Shown: positions 6,362-13,704, numbered from the stretch's first letter. The stretch is 18,748 bases of DNA from Gammaproteobacteria bacterium (GCA_003233075.1 QIKQ01000100.1:1-18748), one strand, 5' to 3'. Notes: generated from the sequence alone by a model not told the origin. Translations and numbers: made by a program.

Positions 6362-6375
6362 CGCCTGTACAGGCG
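6362..6375. promoter_or_regulatory. 14-bp perfect palindrome upstream of gltX
   Basis: CGCCTGTACAGGCG is a perfect 14-bp palindrome located about 32 bases upstream of the gltX -10 box and next to the MITE-like element at 6388. The position would suit a dimeric regulator. It is too short in its spacing (CTGT directly joined to ACAG) to be a classical LexA box. Confidence 0.35.
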
Positions 6376-6387
6376 AGTTACTTTATA

Positions 6388-6524
6388 GGGCACCTCTAAA
6401 AATTGTTTATTTGCACGCTGGCGGCGTTGTCGAACTTTTTAAAATGCGGGGTCGCGCAGCGATAAACTGCGTGTAAACTGCGCTTTTTGCCAGCGCACAA
6501 ATATCCTATATTTTTAGAGTGCCC
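6388..6524 (-). mobile_element. MITE-like element, copy 2 (137 bp)
   Basis: The terminal inverted repeats are GGGCACCTCTAAAAAT on the left and, reverse-complemented, GGGCACTCTAAAAATA on the right (one indel), both flanked by TA. Subterminal TTTGCACGCTGGC and GCCAGCGCACAAA pair as well, giving one long hairpin. Read on the minus strand, the core GCAGTTTACACGC aligns with GGAGTTTACACGC of copy 1 (2168-2309). It has no ORF and no transposase nearby. Compared with copy 1 the interior is GC-richer and strongly diverged, so the two are old or belong to subfamilies. Confidence 0.7.
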
Positions 6525-6718
6525 TATAGACTGTAAATGAGCAAGGTGGGCTCAGGCCATGCGCTGTCTTAATACCATCATCTAAAAATCATTGGCATTG
6601 AGGAATAATGACACCAGTTTACCAATAATCTCAAAAATAACATCTGCCAGCTATAATCGGTAATAGTTAATCATACTATTTCAATATATAATCACGGACA
6701 GTTTGCTCATTAACGCTA

Positions 6719-6742
6719 ATTACTTATATCAAAATAAGTAAT
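6719..6742. promoter_or_regulatory. Inverted repeat in the ppiB upstream region
   Basis: ATTACTTAT and ATAAGTAAT form a perfect 9-bp inverted repeat around six bases, 24 bases before the ppiB start. It overlaps the most plausible promoter elements (TTACTT, 16 bases, TAAAAT), so it may be an operator. As RNA it would be a weak, AT-only hairpin. Confidence 0.35.
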
Positions 6743-6766
6743 AAAATTTTTAACAGGAGATAGCTA

Positions 6767-7294
6767 ATGCTATTTGATATGAAAACCTCCTTGGGTACAA
6801 TTCGCTTAGAATTGGATGCTGAAAAGGCGCCCGATACCGTCGCCAACTTTAAAGAATATGCTGATTCTGGATTCTACAACGGCACAATATTTCACCGTGT
6901 CATTCCAAATTTTATGATTCAAGGTGGTGGATTTGAACCTGGATTAAAACAAAAAACGACTAAAACAAATGTTAAAAATGAAGCAAATAATGGTTTAAAA
7001 AATCACTTTGCGACAATCGCCATGGCTCGCACAGGTGACCCTCATTCCGCAACTGCGCAATTCTTTATAAATACGACAGAAAATCCCTTCTTAGATTTTA
7101 CTGCAGAGAATAGCCAAGGCTGGGGATATTGCGTCTTTGGAAAAGTAGTTGAAGGTGAAGATGTACTGAAAGAAATTTCAGCTGTTTCAACTGAAACTAT
7201 GTCAGGTCATGAAAATGTACCGCAAGATGATATAATTATAGAATCGATTGCTCCGCCAGAAGATTCTGCTACAGATAATAACGAGGAGAATTAG
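6767..7294 (+). CDS. ppiB: Cytosolic peptidyl-prolyl cis-trans isomerase (cyclophilin)
   Basis: This is a cyclophilin-type prolyl isomerase that speeds proline cis-trans steps in folding. It has no signal peptide, so it is cytosolic like E. coli PpiB rather than periplasmic PpiA. The active-site stretch FHRVIPNFMIQGGG includes the catalytic Arg44, Phe49 and Gln52. KNEANNGLKN, ATAQFFIN and GWGYCVFGKVV follow in family order. At 175 residues it is about ten longer than E. coli PpiB because of an acidic tail (DSATDNNEEN). AGGAGA six bases before the ATG fixes the start. lpxH follows after 36 bases on the same strand, the same ppiB-lpxH pairing as in E. coli, so the two are probably one operon. 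Confidence 0.97.
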   Translation: MLFDMKTSLGTIRLELDAEKAPDTVANFKEYADSGFYNGTIFHRVIPNFMIQGGGFEPGLKQKTTKTNVKNEANNGLKNHFATIAMARTGDPHSATAQFFINTTENPFLDFTAENSQGWGYCVFGKVVEGEDVLKEISAVSTETMSGHENVPQDDIIIESIAPPEDSATDNNEEN

Positions 7295-7330
7295 GTCTGA
7301 GATATTTTTGATTCTAATTTACAAATTCTA

Positions 7331-8056
7331 TTGAACCAATATAGTTTATTCATCTCTGATTTGCACCTCGATCCCGACAGAACAAATATCGTAGATTTGT
7401 TCTGTCAATTCTGCCAATCTCATTGCCAACAGGCTGACGCGCTTTACATTCTTGGCGACTTGTTTGAAGTTTGGGTCGGAGACGATAATGAATCGGCGTT
7501 CAACCAGGTTATTATTAAACAGCTAGAGCAACTAAGCTACCATAATACTGATGTTTATATTATGCATGGTAATCGTGATTTCTTACTTGGAAGCGAATTT
7601 GCCAAACAAGCCAAATGTACATACTTAGAAGATCCCAGCCTGAAAAATTTATACGGCAAATCTTACTTAATGATGCATGGTGATACCTTGTGTACTCAAG
7701 ACACGGAATATCAAAAATTTCGAGAACTAGTGAGATCGAACGAATGGCAGGCAGACTTTTTATCTAAACCTCTTACTGAAAGAAAAAAAATAGCGGCCGA
7801 CTTACGTCAAAAAAGTAAATTAGAAACTTTAAACAAATCAGAAATGATTATGGACGTAGATCAAACTACGGTCCATACCGTCATGAACCAGCAGCCCTGC
7901 GATTATTTAATTCACGGACATACACATCGCAAAGCGAAACATCAAGTGAAGCTAACTGCCGCTACAAAACAAAGATTTGTACTTGGTGATTGGTATGAAT
8001 CTGGTTCTTGCATTAAAGTTAGCGTACAAGGCCCTGAATTCGCCCTATTCGAATAA
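7331..8056 (+). CDS. lpxH: UDP-2,3-diacylglucosamine hydrolase
   Basis: LpxH cleaves UDP-2,3-diacylglucosamine to lipid X and UMP at the inner membrane surface, the fourth step of lipid A synthesis, so the cell has an outer membrane. The calcineurin-like metal ligands are in place: Asp10 and His12 (SDLHL), Asp43 (GDLFEVWVGDD), Asn81 (GNRDF), His116 (MHGDT), and His195 and His197 (HGHTHR). Length (241) is normal. The start must be TTG at 7331: the first in-frame ATG lies far inside the conserved core, and SLFISDLHL needs this upstream part. No ribosome site is visible, so translation probably depends on coupling to ppiB, whose stop is 36 bases upstream. A low expression level would fit the TTG start. 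Confidence 0.95.
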   Translation: MNQYSLFISDLHLDPDRTNIVDLFCQFCQSHCQQADALYILGDLFEVWVGDDNESAFNQVIIKQLEQLSYHNTDVYIMHGNRDFLLGSEFAKQAKCTYLEDPSLKNLYGKSYLMMHGDTLCTQDTEYQKFRELVRSNEWQADFLSKPLTERKKIAADLRQKSKLETLNKSEMIMDVDQTTVHTVMNQQPCDYLIHGHTHRKAKHQVKLTAATKQRFVLGDWYESGSCIKVSVQGPEFALFE

Positions 8057-8105
8057 ACTTCATTTCTTCCCTAAAACAAGATCAAACTTTCACTAAAGGA
8101 CGCTC

Positions 8106-8170
8106 TGAATAATTTAGGGGTTGCTGCAACACAGGGAAGTGTCGTCAAAATTGATCGCTGTAAGCAATTG
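8106..8170 (+). repeat. Dispersed repeat, copy B (65 bp)
   Basis: This is the second copy of the 65-bp repeat at 255-319, identical at 52 of 65 positions without gaps. It begins 50 bases after the lpxH stop. Upstream of it, GCTC before TGAATAATTT resembles the end of the MITE-like elements. No target duplication could be identified around it. Confidence 0.65.
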
Positions 8171-8225
8171 ATTTTGTGAGACAAGCATTGTCTTGATATT
8201 GAATTGACATCGCAATTGTAAATCC

Positions 8226-8244
8226 TGGTCTACCGGACCATTTT
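8226..8244 (+). terminator. Weak hairpin between lpxH and the convergent gene
   Basis: TGGTC-TACCG-GACCA followed by TTTT lies between the convergent lpxH and the gene ending at 8252. The five-pair stem is short, so termination efficiency is doubtful. Confidence 0.3.
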
Positions 8245-8251
8245 AAATTGG

Positions 8252-8887
8252 TCATCTAGCTGGTTTCCCGCCTATTGCAAAATCATGCATCAATAGTGAG
8301 CCCTTTATATACTTATGAGAATTGACTCTTAATAACATATAAAGGTATCGATTCCAAAGCCACTCTCCATTAGCTTCTCCCCAGCTCACAAAACACAACC
8401 AAGCAGGTTTATTGTTCAATATTTTTAACTCTTTAGACATATCAGAGCTAGACTCAAAACCATATTTTTCTGCAATAAAACTCTCGACCTCAATTAAATC
8501 GCAACTACTACCAACACTGTTATAATCTTTACTATGTAAGTCATCAATAGAACCAGATTTATTACAGCTTTTAGTCTTTTTAATATTCTTACGATATAAA
8601 GCTAAATCGCATTGGTTCATTCCCGCCTCAGCATGACGTAATGAGACGCCTTCGAGGAAACAACGCACCGTCCCAAATTCACAATTTTTACCATAATTCC
8701 ACATATTTGTACCGCGTTCAATTTTAGAATTATAGTTTTTGTAGAGAATACTGACTACTTTCGCTATCGAGGGCATATTATATTTATTCGTATCTACCTT
8801 TTTCATTGTCTTGCCGTGACTAAGCAAACTAAAGCTAAAAACAATACAAAGAAATAATCTAGTAAATAATTTTGGATTTTTACCCAT
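8252..8887 (-). CDS. Exported cysteine-rich protein, tandem paralogue 2
   Basis: I do not recognise the family. The 211-residue product starts with a Sec signal peptide (MGKNPKLFTRLFLCIVFSFSLLS) and is otherwise soluble, so it should be periplasmic or secreted. It aligns with the protein encoded just upstream: NYGKNCEFGTVRCFLEGVSLRHAE matches NYG-C-CFLEAMTLAHAE, and LCFVSWG with W-R-L-ML matches LCEISWG with W-R-LFVL. At least six cysteines in the mature part are likely paired. I start at ATG 8887, which leaves five bases after the upstream stop; an in-frame TTG at 8911 would overlap the upstream gene but adds eight residues ahead of a good signal peptide. The two genes are almost certainly co-transcribed. 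Confidence 0.72.
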   Translation of the reverse strand: MGKNPKLFTRLFLCIVFSFSLLSHGKTMKKVDTNKYNMPSIAKVVSILYKNYNSKIERGTNMWNYGKNCEFGTVRCFLEGVSLRHAEAGMNQCDLALYRKNIKKTKSCNKSGSIDDLHSKDYNSVGSSCDLIEVESFIAEKYGFESSSDMSKELKILNNKPAWLCFVSWGEANGEWLWNRYLYMLLRVNSHKYIKGSLLMHDFAIGGKPAR

Positions 8888-8892
8888 TTTCG

Positions 8893-9477
8893 CTACTGCA
8901 TAGTTTGCCAAGGATAAGAAATCGTAAAGAAACTCTTTGGAACGACATTCTTATTTCTTTTTTTTATTAATACAAATAATTTTCTAGTCCAAACACAGTT
9001 TTTTGAAAATACTCCCCAAGATATTTCACATAACTGAAGCTGCTTTGGTTTTTGTCTTTTAATCAAGCTGACTGTGCTTTTAGGGATATCCACTAATAAA
9101 CTTAACTCTTTTAATAATTGTTTGCTATTTATGTGCTTACAATTAGAATCGCGCCAAGTAATGTAACTTGGCTTTGATGGAAAATATTTCACCTGATTAA
9201 TCCTTTTCTCTAAGCGTCTATTTATGAACTCCTTTGAACTGCAAATATTAGGACTAGGTTCAGCATGCGCTAAAGTCATTGCCTCAAGAAAACAGGATAT
9301 CGTTTTTTTCTTGCATAATTGACCGTAATTACCTAATTTTCCCAGAAAAGTCGCATTAATGTTAGCATAAACTAAGTTAAATAATTCTTGCCGACTTAAG
9401 TCATTCTTTTGATCTTGTGCCAATGCGTATGCGGATTGGCTCATAACAATTATTCCAAATATTATTTGTAATTTCAT
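8893..9477 (-). CDS. Exported cysteine-rich protein, tandem paralogue 1
   Basis: This 194-residue protein has a signal peptide (MKLQIIFGIIVMSQSAYALA, cleavage after ALA) and is paralogous to the next gene. Shared landmarks are the NYG-C segment, CFLE followed by HAE near mature residue 45, a single Cys soon after (NIC), a middle Cys (SNCKHI) and a C-terminal LCEISWG. The conserved Cys, Trp and CFLE-HAE residues suggest a disulfide-bonded fold with a common job, but no known domain comes to mind. The C terminus is basic (KKRNKNVVPKS). It is first in the pair. No Shine-Dalgarno is clear before its ATG, and a TTGTCA lies in the upstream gap without a convincing -10 partner. Confidence 0.72.
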   Translation of the reverse strand: MKLQIIFGIIVMSQSAYALAQDQKNDLSRQELFNLVYANINATFLGKLGNYGQLCKKKTISCFLEAMTLAHAEPSPNICSSKEFINRRLEKRINQVKYFPSKPSYITWRDSNCKHINSKQLLKELSLLVDIPKSTVSLIKRQKPKQLQLCEISWGVFSKNCVWTRKLFVLIKKRNKNVVPKSFFTISYPWQTMQ

Positions 9478-9688
9478 TTTTTGGAGCCATTAATTAAATT
9501 AATAGTATATTTAGAATAACAATTAACTGTGACAATACGATGGGCACATAGAGGCGAAAAATTGCAATATAGTTTACGTTTACTAAACATGGCATCATTC
9601 GATACTATTCTCCATATTACTTCTGCCAATATGCCCTACTTAAGTTTGCTGAGCTGGTGTAATAGAAACAATCTAACATAAATACAAT

Positions 9689-10690
9689 TTATTTTTCGAG
9701 AACCATAATTTCTTGCCAATTGTAGCTTGGAAAATAATCTTCTCGCAAGTTTTTAAGCAGGCCATATTTGCTAATAAAATGATCTTTGCCTTTAGAAATA
9801 GAATTATGCCATTCACCACCAAAATGCGAAATTGTATATAAGAAAATTGATGCCAATTCATAAACAGACAATTGAACACGAATTGATTCAACTAGATCTT
9901 TTTTATCGCTAATACCTAAACTCGAATGCGAATCGACAAAATTAATCATATAATATAGATGTTCGAAATAATTTTGTATATTAGCTTCAAAGCCAAAACG
10001 ATAATCACCCTCAGCCGAACCACTTTCTCCTACTTCCTTTATAATTTCTTCTACTTTTTCGCTATCAAGCTTAGCCATAAGATGTTTTCTAAAAGTGACT
10101 TCATACTTACTATTGTTTCCAGCTAATTGAGAACGATCACCTAAAAAGGCGTTTGCAAAAGCCATATCAATCACCTCAACAACCGTAACATATTCCCCAT
10201 TTTTAAATTGATTCCAATTTTTTTTGACAGAACATTGTTTTATTATTTCCTTGTAGCGAATATTGAAAGCATGAACAAGTGACTTAAACAAGGTTCTGCC
10301 CTTCATGGATTTTTCGATGTGATCCATGGTTGGTTTCATTTCACCTTTAAAACCAGGTTTCATGCCACGCTCAAAGCTAGGATACGTTAAATGTAGGGAG
10401 TCGACATTACTACAATGTATTTTAAGTAGCTCAAAATAACGAGCCTCAAACTGCTGTCTTTCGAACACTGTTTGTTGACGCATCAGCGCTTCAAAAAATA
10501 AAAAAACACCAGCTAAAGAAAATAAACTACCTACAAATCCGCCTAAATAGCTTCCGTATTGACCCGCTACTCGTGAATTTTTAATGTCACCAACTAAGGT
10601 CGCTGACGGCTGTACTATAAACATAACTAAGGTCAATATTCCAATTGACGCAAGTGATAAGGCCAACCAATATCTCCATGTTGATTTCAT
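9689..10690 (-). CDS. Putative phage abortive infection protein (AbiC-like, putAbiC family)
   Basis: The 333-residue protein has two N-terminal transmembrane segments (about 7-26 and 47-69) followed by a charged helix RQQTVFERQQFEARYFELLKIH and a cytosolic domain. The C-terminal part YFEHLYYMINFVD, then a run ending RVQLSVYELASIFLY and KYGLLKNL, is the pattern I associate with the Pfam family putAbiC (PF16872). Homologues are thought to abort phage growth by killing or arresting the infected cell; this is family knowledge, not shown here. The start is ATG 10690, because GGAGAG lies eight bases upstream; an in-frame GTG at 10711 has no such site. It is transcribed alone on the minus strand, divergent from a pair of small acidic paralogues. 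A TTGACG at 10789-10794 may be its -35 box. Confidence 0.72.
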   Translation of the reverse strand: MKSTWRYWLALSLASIGILTLVMFIVQPSATLVGDIKNSRVAGQYGSYLGGFVGSLFSLAGVFLFFEALMRQQTVFERQQFEARYFELLKIHCSNVDSLHLTYPSFERGMKPGFKGEMKPTMDHIEKSMKGRTLFKSLVHAFNIRYKEIIKQCSVKKNWNQFKNGEYVTVVEVIDMAFANAFLGDRSQLAGNNSKYEVTFRKHLMAKLDSEKVEEIIKEVGESGSAEGDYRFGFEANIQNYFEHLYYMINFVDSHSSLGISDKKDLVESIRVQLSVYELASIFLYTISHFGGEWHNSISKGKDHFISKYGLLKNLREDYFPSYNWQEIMVLEK

Positions 10691-11025
10691 TTTTAACACT
10701 CTCCATGCCACGTTTAATTTTTATCTGTCTGTTTATTTTTGATCTACTTACACAGTCTCAATTTAGAGTATTCTATTTTTCTACTCAGCGTCAAGTATAT
10801 GCTTGAACTTTACCCAGTTAGCTCCCGAAACAATGCGATTTTCATTTATTATTTTAGAGCAATAAAACCTCTATGCTCGGAATGGCTATAGACGATCCGA
10901 TTACTTAAGGCGATTATAACCTTTTTATAAGTTATGGATTTTTACAACGTTGACTCATTCTAATTAACTGGTTTATGATTATTGAATAGGAACAAATATT
11001 GAAACAAATACTGAATAGGTTAAAC
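10691..11025. other. Divergent intergenic region, AbiC-like gene and acidic pair
   Basis: This 335-base gap holds promoters for both directions. For the plus strand see 10950-10979. For the minus strand TTGACG (10789-10794) is the best -35, with a poor -10 (TACTCT) after 18 bases. The -35 overlaps an inverted repeat TCAAG-TATATG-CTTGA at 10791-10806, a possible operator. No gene fits in the gap. Confidence 0.45.
10950..10979 (+). promoter_or_regulatory. Promoter of the acidic paralogue pair
   Basis: TTGACT (10950-10955) and TATGAT (10974-10979) differ from the sigma-70 consensus by one base each and are 18 bases apart. Transcription would start near 10986, which rules out much of the upstream frame and favours ATG 11026 over TTG 10999 for the first gene. 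Confidence 0.6.
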
Positions 11026-11484
11026 ATGAAAATTAATACAAGTTTACTTGCCGAAGTTTTAGAAACAGGTTATAAATCTGCTTTTATTAAAGAAGAAATA
11101 CCTGAAAAAAAGGAAAAATTTAAAATTCTATTTGACCGTGACATTAATATAATTATCGATTGGCCCAGCTTCGACAATGAAGAATCAATTTATGAAGCAA
11201 AAAGAGTTTCAATCTATTGGGTCGAATACATATTAAGCCAAATTATTCAGGACGATGAGTTAAATTATGCAAAGGAAAAAATAAGGAATAATTTTTCAAT
11301 TCTCGAGATCAAAGACATTAATTCGATTGACGAAACACAAATAACTTTACTCAATGGAAAATTATCTTTTCACGCCGATTGGCAAAGTCACGAAAAGGAC
11401 GAGACCATTTTTGGTCAACTGCAAGGCCTATTAGAAAGTGAATTCGGCCAAGCTGGAAAAAACACCGACACTCATCCTGAGTAA
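11026..11484 (+). CDS. Small acidic protein, tandem paralogue 1, unknown
   Basis: I do not recognise this 152-residue protein. It is soluble, without signal peptide or membrane segment, and rich in Asp and Glu. It aligns end to end with the next gene product. Shared blocks are INxxLLAEVxxTGxKS at the start, IDWxSFDNExS in the middle, FSxxEIKD, NGKLSFHADW (DGKLSLFADW in the partner) and LQxLLExxF near the end. The start is ATG 11026: an AGG seven bases upstream, the promoter at 10950-10979 and the alignment with the paralogue all agree, while the TTG at 10999 is too close to the promoter. The pair is divergent from the AbiC-like gene. Small tandem-duplicated acidic proteins often prove to be immunity or antitoxin proteins, but nothing here proves it. 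Confidence 0.72.
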   Translation: MKINTSLLAEVLETGYKSAFIKEEIPEKKEKFKILFDRDINIIIDWPSFDNEESIYEAKRVSIYWVEYILSQIIQDDELNYAKEKIRNNFSILEIKDINSIDETQITLLNGKLSFHADWQSHEKDETIFGQLQGLLESEFGQAGKNTDTHPE

Positions 11485-11499
11485 TTGGTACATAATTTC

Positions 11500-11931
11500 A
11501 TGGAAATTAATAAAAAATTATTGGCTGAAGTAGTACAAACAGGATGCAAATCAAACTTAATTGAGGCCTGCATCCCGGAATATAAAAATAAATTTAAACA
11601 ACTTATTTCAACTGATATTGAAATCGATATAGACTGGCAAAGCTTTGATAATGAAGTATCATTATCTCAAATTCAGTATAATATTATTGATTCTGTTTAT
11701 TATATTTTGGAATATATTTGTAAGTATGACGAATCCGTCGCGCAAAAAATAAAAGCGAGATTTTCAAGTATCGAAATTAAAGATCTAAGTGAAAAGGATA
11801 TCAAGTATATTGAGCTATTTGACGGAAAGTTGAGTCTATTTGCAGATTGGGAACAGCAAAGCAAAGAATCAACATACGAAGAATTACAGGCCTTATTAGA
11901 AAAACGATTTAGGTCGGAAGTTTTAAACTAG
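11500..11931 (+). CDS. Small acidic protein, tandem paralogue 2, unknown
   Basis: This 143-residue soluble acidic protein is a diverged copy of the gene 15 bases upstream. Both open with (M-x-IN)xxLLAEVxxTGxKS and keep the IDWxSFDNE and GKLSxxADW blocks. The tryptophans and the SFDNE and GKLS residues are conserved between copies, which suggests the same fold. The start is ATG 11500 by alignment with the partner; a TTG at 11485 immediately follows the upstream stop but is not needed. No good ribosome site is seen, so coupling to the first gene is plausible. An ordinary codon bias and AT content match the surroundings. Confidence 0.7.
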   Translation: MEINKKLLAEVVQTGCKSNLIEACIPEYKNKFKQLISTDIEIDIDWQSFDNEVSLSQIQYNIIDSVYYILEYICKYDESVAQKIKARFSSIEIKDLSEKDIKYIELFDGKLSLFADWEQQSKESTYEELQALLEKRFRSEVLN

Positions 11932-12248
11932 TTTTTATAGCCAAACAAATCAATTCTTGATGAATTAGAGCAGCTCAATATTTATTCGAATAAATTACCT
12001 TGTTAATACCTGAAAAATAATAGTGAATTATAATTTCTAGAAATATTTTCACTATACTTAAAATAATCCCCATTATTGGCACTAAACATGTCTACATAAA
12101 CACTAGAGTAAAGTAGTAATTAACAAGCTTTAAGAATATTAGTCGCTTAATTAAACTGCACTCACTTAACTTGAAGAAGTAATTTAAGTAATTTTAAATA
12201 TCAAAGACTTGTATAAAACTAGCAAAACTATCCAATTGAGAACTTGAA
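11932..12248. other. AT-rich gap before the CBS-pair gene
   Basis: This 317-base stretch holds no gene. It contains an imperfect inverted repeat at 12020-12055 and promoter-like pieces upstream of the CBS gene, such as TTGAAG followed after 17 bases by TTAAAT, which are modest matches in very AT-rich DNA and not reliable. Confidence 0.4.
12020..12055. repeat. Imperfect inverted repeat upstream of the CBS gene
   Basis: ATAGTGAA (12020-12027) and TTCACTAT (12048-12055) are perfect 8-bp inverted arms. Between them lies a second palindrome, ATTTCTAGAAAT, off-centre by two bases. The nested symmetry could be a regulator site or a transcript-end hairpin for the acidic pair, whose last stop is 90 bases upstream. 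Confidence 0.4.
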
Positions 12249-12674
12249 ATGAGCATTCAAAAAATTATGAGCTCCAATATAGTATCGGTTTCTGCCGACG
12301 ATACTCTTGAAACCGTTAGAAAAATATTTGATGAAAATAGCTTCCATCATTTACTCGTTGTCGATTCCGGTAAATTGATAGGAGTAATATCTGACCGTGA
12401 TTTACTTAAATCGGTCAGTCCCTTTCTCGGCACCATGGTTGAATCCTATCGAGATGCCGCGACCCTCGAAAACACTGTGAAAGAAATAATGACTAGGGAG
12501 CCAGTTACTTTGTCTCCATTATCAGACATATATGAGGCGGTGGATGTATTTAATACTCACAAGGTATCATGCATTCCTATTGTAGATTCCAACAATTCAG
12601 CAGTTGGCATCTTAAGCTGGCGTGACATCATGAAAGCAATTGCGCTTTTAAAAAAGAAAAATCGTGCGAAATAA
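12249..12674 (+). CDS. CBS-domain pair protein
   Basis: The 141-residue protein is made only of two CBS domains (about 1-64 and 76-138), which together form a Bateman module that binds adenine nucleotides or similar ligands. Domain 1 shows IMSSNIVSVSADDTL with HHLLVVDSGKLIGVISDRDLLKS, and domain 2 shows IMTREPVTLSPLSDIYEAVD with ISCIPIVD-like VSCIPIVDSNNSAVGILSWRDIMKA. Such stand-alone proteins usually sense energy state and act on partners; the target here is unknown. Only a weak ribosome site (GAGAA) precedes the ATG. It is a single gene, convergent with the membrane protein gene at 12730. Confidence 0.92.
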   Translation: MSIQKIMSSNIVSVSADDTLETVRKIFDENSFHHLLVVDSGKLIGVISDRDLLKSVSPFLGTMVESYRDAATLENTVKEIMTREPVTLSPLSDIYEAVDVFNTHKVSCIPIVDSNNSAVGILSWRDIMKAIALLKKKNRAK

Positions 12675-12729
12675 TTTGACGCATAATAGATAATTCAATT
12701 ATTACTTACGAGAAAATCGACTGACACTA

Positions 12730-13620
12730 TTAAAGTGAACTTTTCAAAATGCTAAAATGATACAAGACCGAATGACGATCTGATTTTTTGATATGACGTA
12801 AATGCAAAGTCAATTGTTGATTATTATGGGACTGCAAATAAATAGTTTTCGAATAAAATTCTATTAAGGATATGTCTTTATGTTTCACATTGATCGCCGC
12901 CGAATGTAATTTAGGACGATAGCTAAAGCCGTTTTGCTCTATTGTAAGTACAACTCGACGCGAACGAAAAATTGTTAATGATCCTGCCAAGATTATAGCA
13001 ATGCTTGGTAGCATAAGAAAACCACTATCCCTATACGCAAGCCCCAGACCCATAATTCCAAAAAACACTATTGAATACCCTAACAATAGGTAGAGCCAAT
13101 TATAGTTGAATGAATAGTTTTCATTCCTAGTACCGAGAGTTGACTTAATATCAATTATTAAATTTAATACTAGAACACAACTCAACGTTGCCGCCAAGAT
13201 TGGAGAATTGACTATTAATTCAAAAATGATAAGCACTATATGAGAAATTGATAAACACAAGCCAGCAATTACAACGCTATAACCGCCCAGTTGTACTTTG
13301 CTTCTAAACTGCTTCGACAAAGCTCTAATGCCGTATAACAAGGCAGGAATACTAAGCAAACTCCAAAGAGTCCAATTATTTGAAGCGAGTGAAAACAATA
13401 TTGATAATATAGCCAATGTAAAGCTTACTAAAGAGTCTGACCAACTCCAACTGGACCCTCGCTGAACTGCATCAATAGAAGAAATTAACCTTTTCGCGGT
13501 AGAAAAATATTTTGAATCTGGATATTGCTCTATTAAAGACAGAAGGTATTGACTAGCCTCAAATGTTTGACCTTGCTCAATACATTCTTTTGCACTATTA
13601 AAGAGTTCTATGTCATCCAT
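12730..13620 (-). CDS. Multi-pass membrane protein with possible TPR-like N terminus and PH-like C terminus
   Basis: I do not recognise the family. The first 60 residues (ELFNSAKECIEQGQTFEASQYL and YPDSKYFSTAKRLI) look like one or two TPR-type helix pairs. Residues from about 65 to 220 hold five or six hydrophobic segments, probably membrane-spanning. The final 80 residues, RRVVLTIEQNGFSYRP, then HKDISLIEFYSKTIYLQ and QLTLHLRHI, are beta-rich with a pattern resembling bacterial PH domains; this is an inference from hydrophobic periodicity. The start is ATG 13620; an in-frame GTG at 13629 is preceded by AGTAGG and cannot be excluded. A promoter candidate lies at 13676-13704. Confidence 0.72.
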   Translation of the reverse strand: MDDIELFNSAKECIEQGQTFEASQYLLSLIEQYPDSKYFSTAKRLISSIDAVQRGSSWSWSDSLVSFTLAILSILFSLASNNWTLWSLLSIPALLYGIRALSKQFRSKVQLGGYSVVIAGLCLSISHIVLIIFELIVNSPILAATLSCVLVLNLIIDIKSTLGTRNENYSFNYNWLYLLLGYSIVFFGIMGLGLAYRDSGFLMLPSIAIILAGSLTIFRSRRVVLTIEQNGFSYRPKLHSAAINVKHKDISLIEFYSKTIYLQSHNNQQLTLHLRHIKKSDRHSVLYHFSILKSSL

Positions 13621-13675
13621 CGCTATCACTTGCCTACTTTTACTAATTTCTGAATTCTAGAACGATAAAGTTTAA

Positions 13676-13704
13676 ATCTTAAAATCGTCTACTATTGTAA
13701 TCAA
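13676..13704 (-). promoter_or_regulatory. Candidate promoter of the membrane protein gene
   Basis: On the minus strand TTGATT (13699-13704) and TAAGAT (13676-13681) are 17 bases apart and about 56 bases upstream of the start. Each hexamer matches consensus at four of six positions. Confidence 0.4.

Larger units (their letters stand above)
6324..6766. other. Gap between gltX and ppiB
   Basis: This divergent intergenic region of 443 bases contains the gltX promoter, a 14-bp palindrome, a MITE-like element (6388-6524) and the ppiB upstream region with a 9-bp inverted repeat. Bases 6530-6700 show no gene or structure I can name. Confidence 0.6.

Noticed and set aside
6362..6375. LexA (SOS) box at the palindrome
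   Set aside because: CTGT and ACAG are joined directly, whereas LexA boxes need about eight bases between them.
9673..9891. 72-residue minus-strand ORF
   Set aside because: It lies in another frame within the end of the AbiC-like gene and is a shadow of it.
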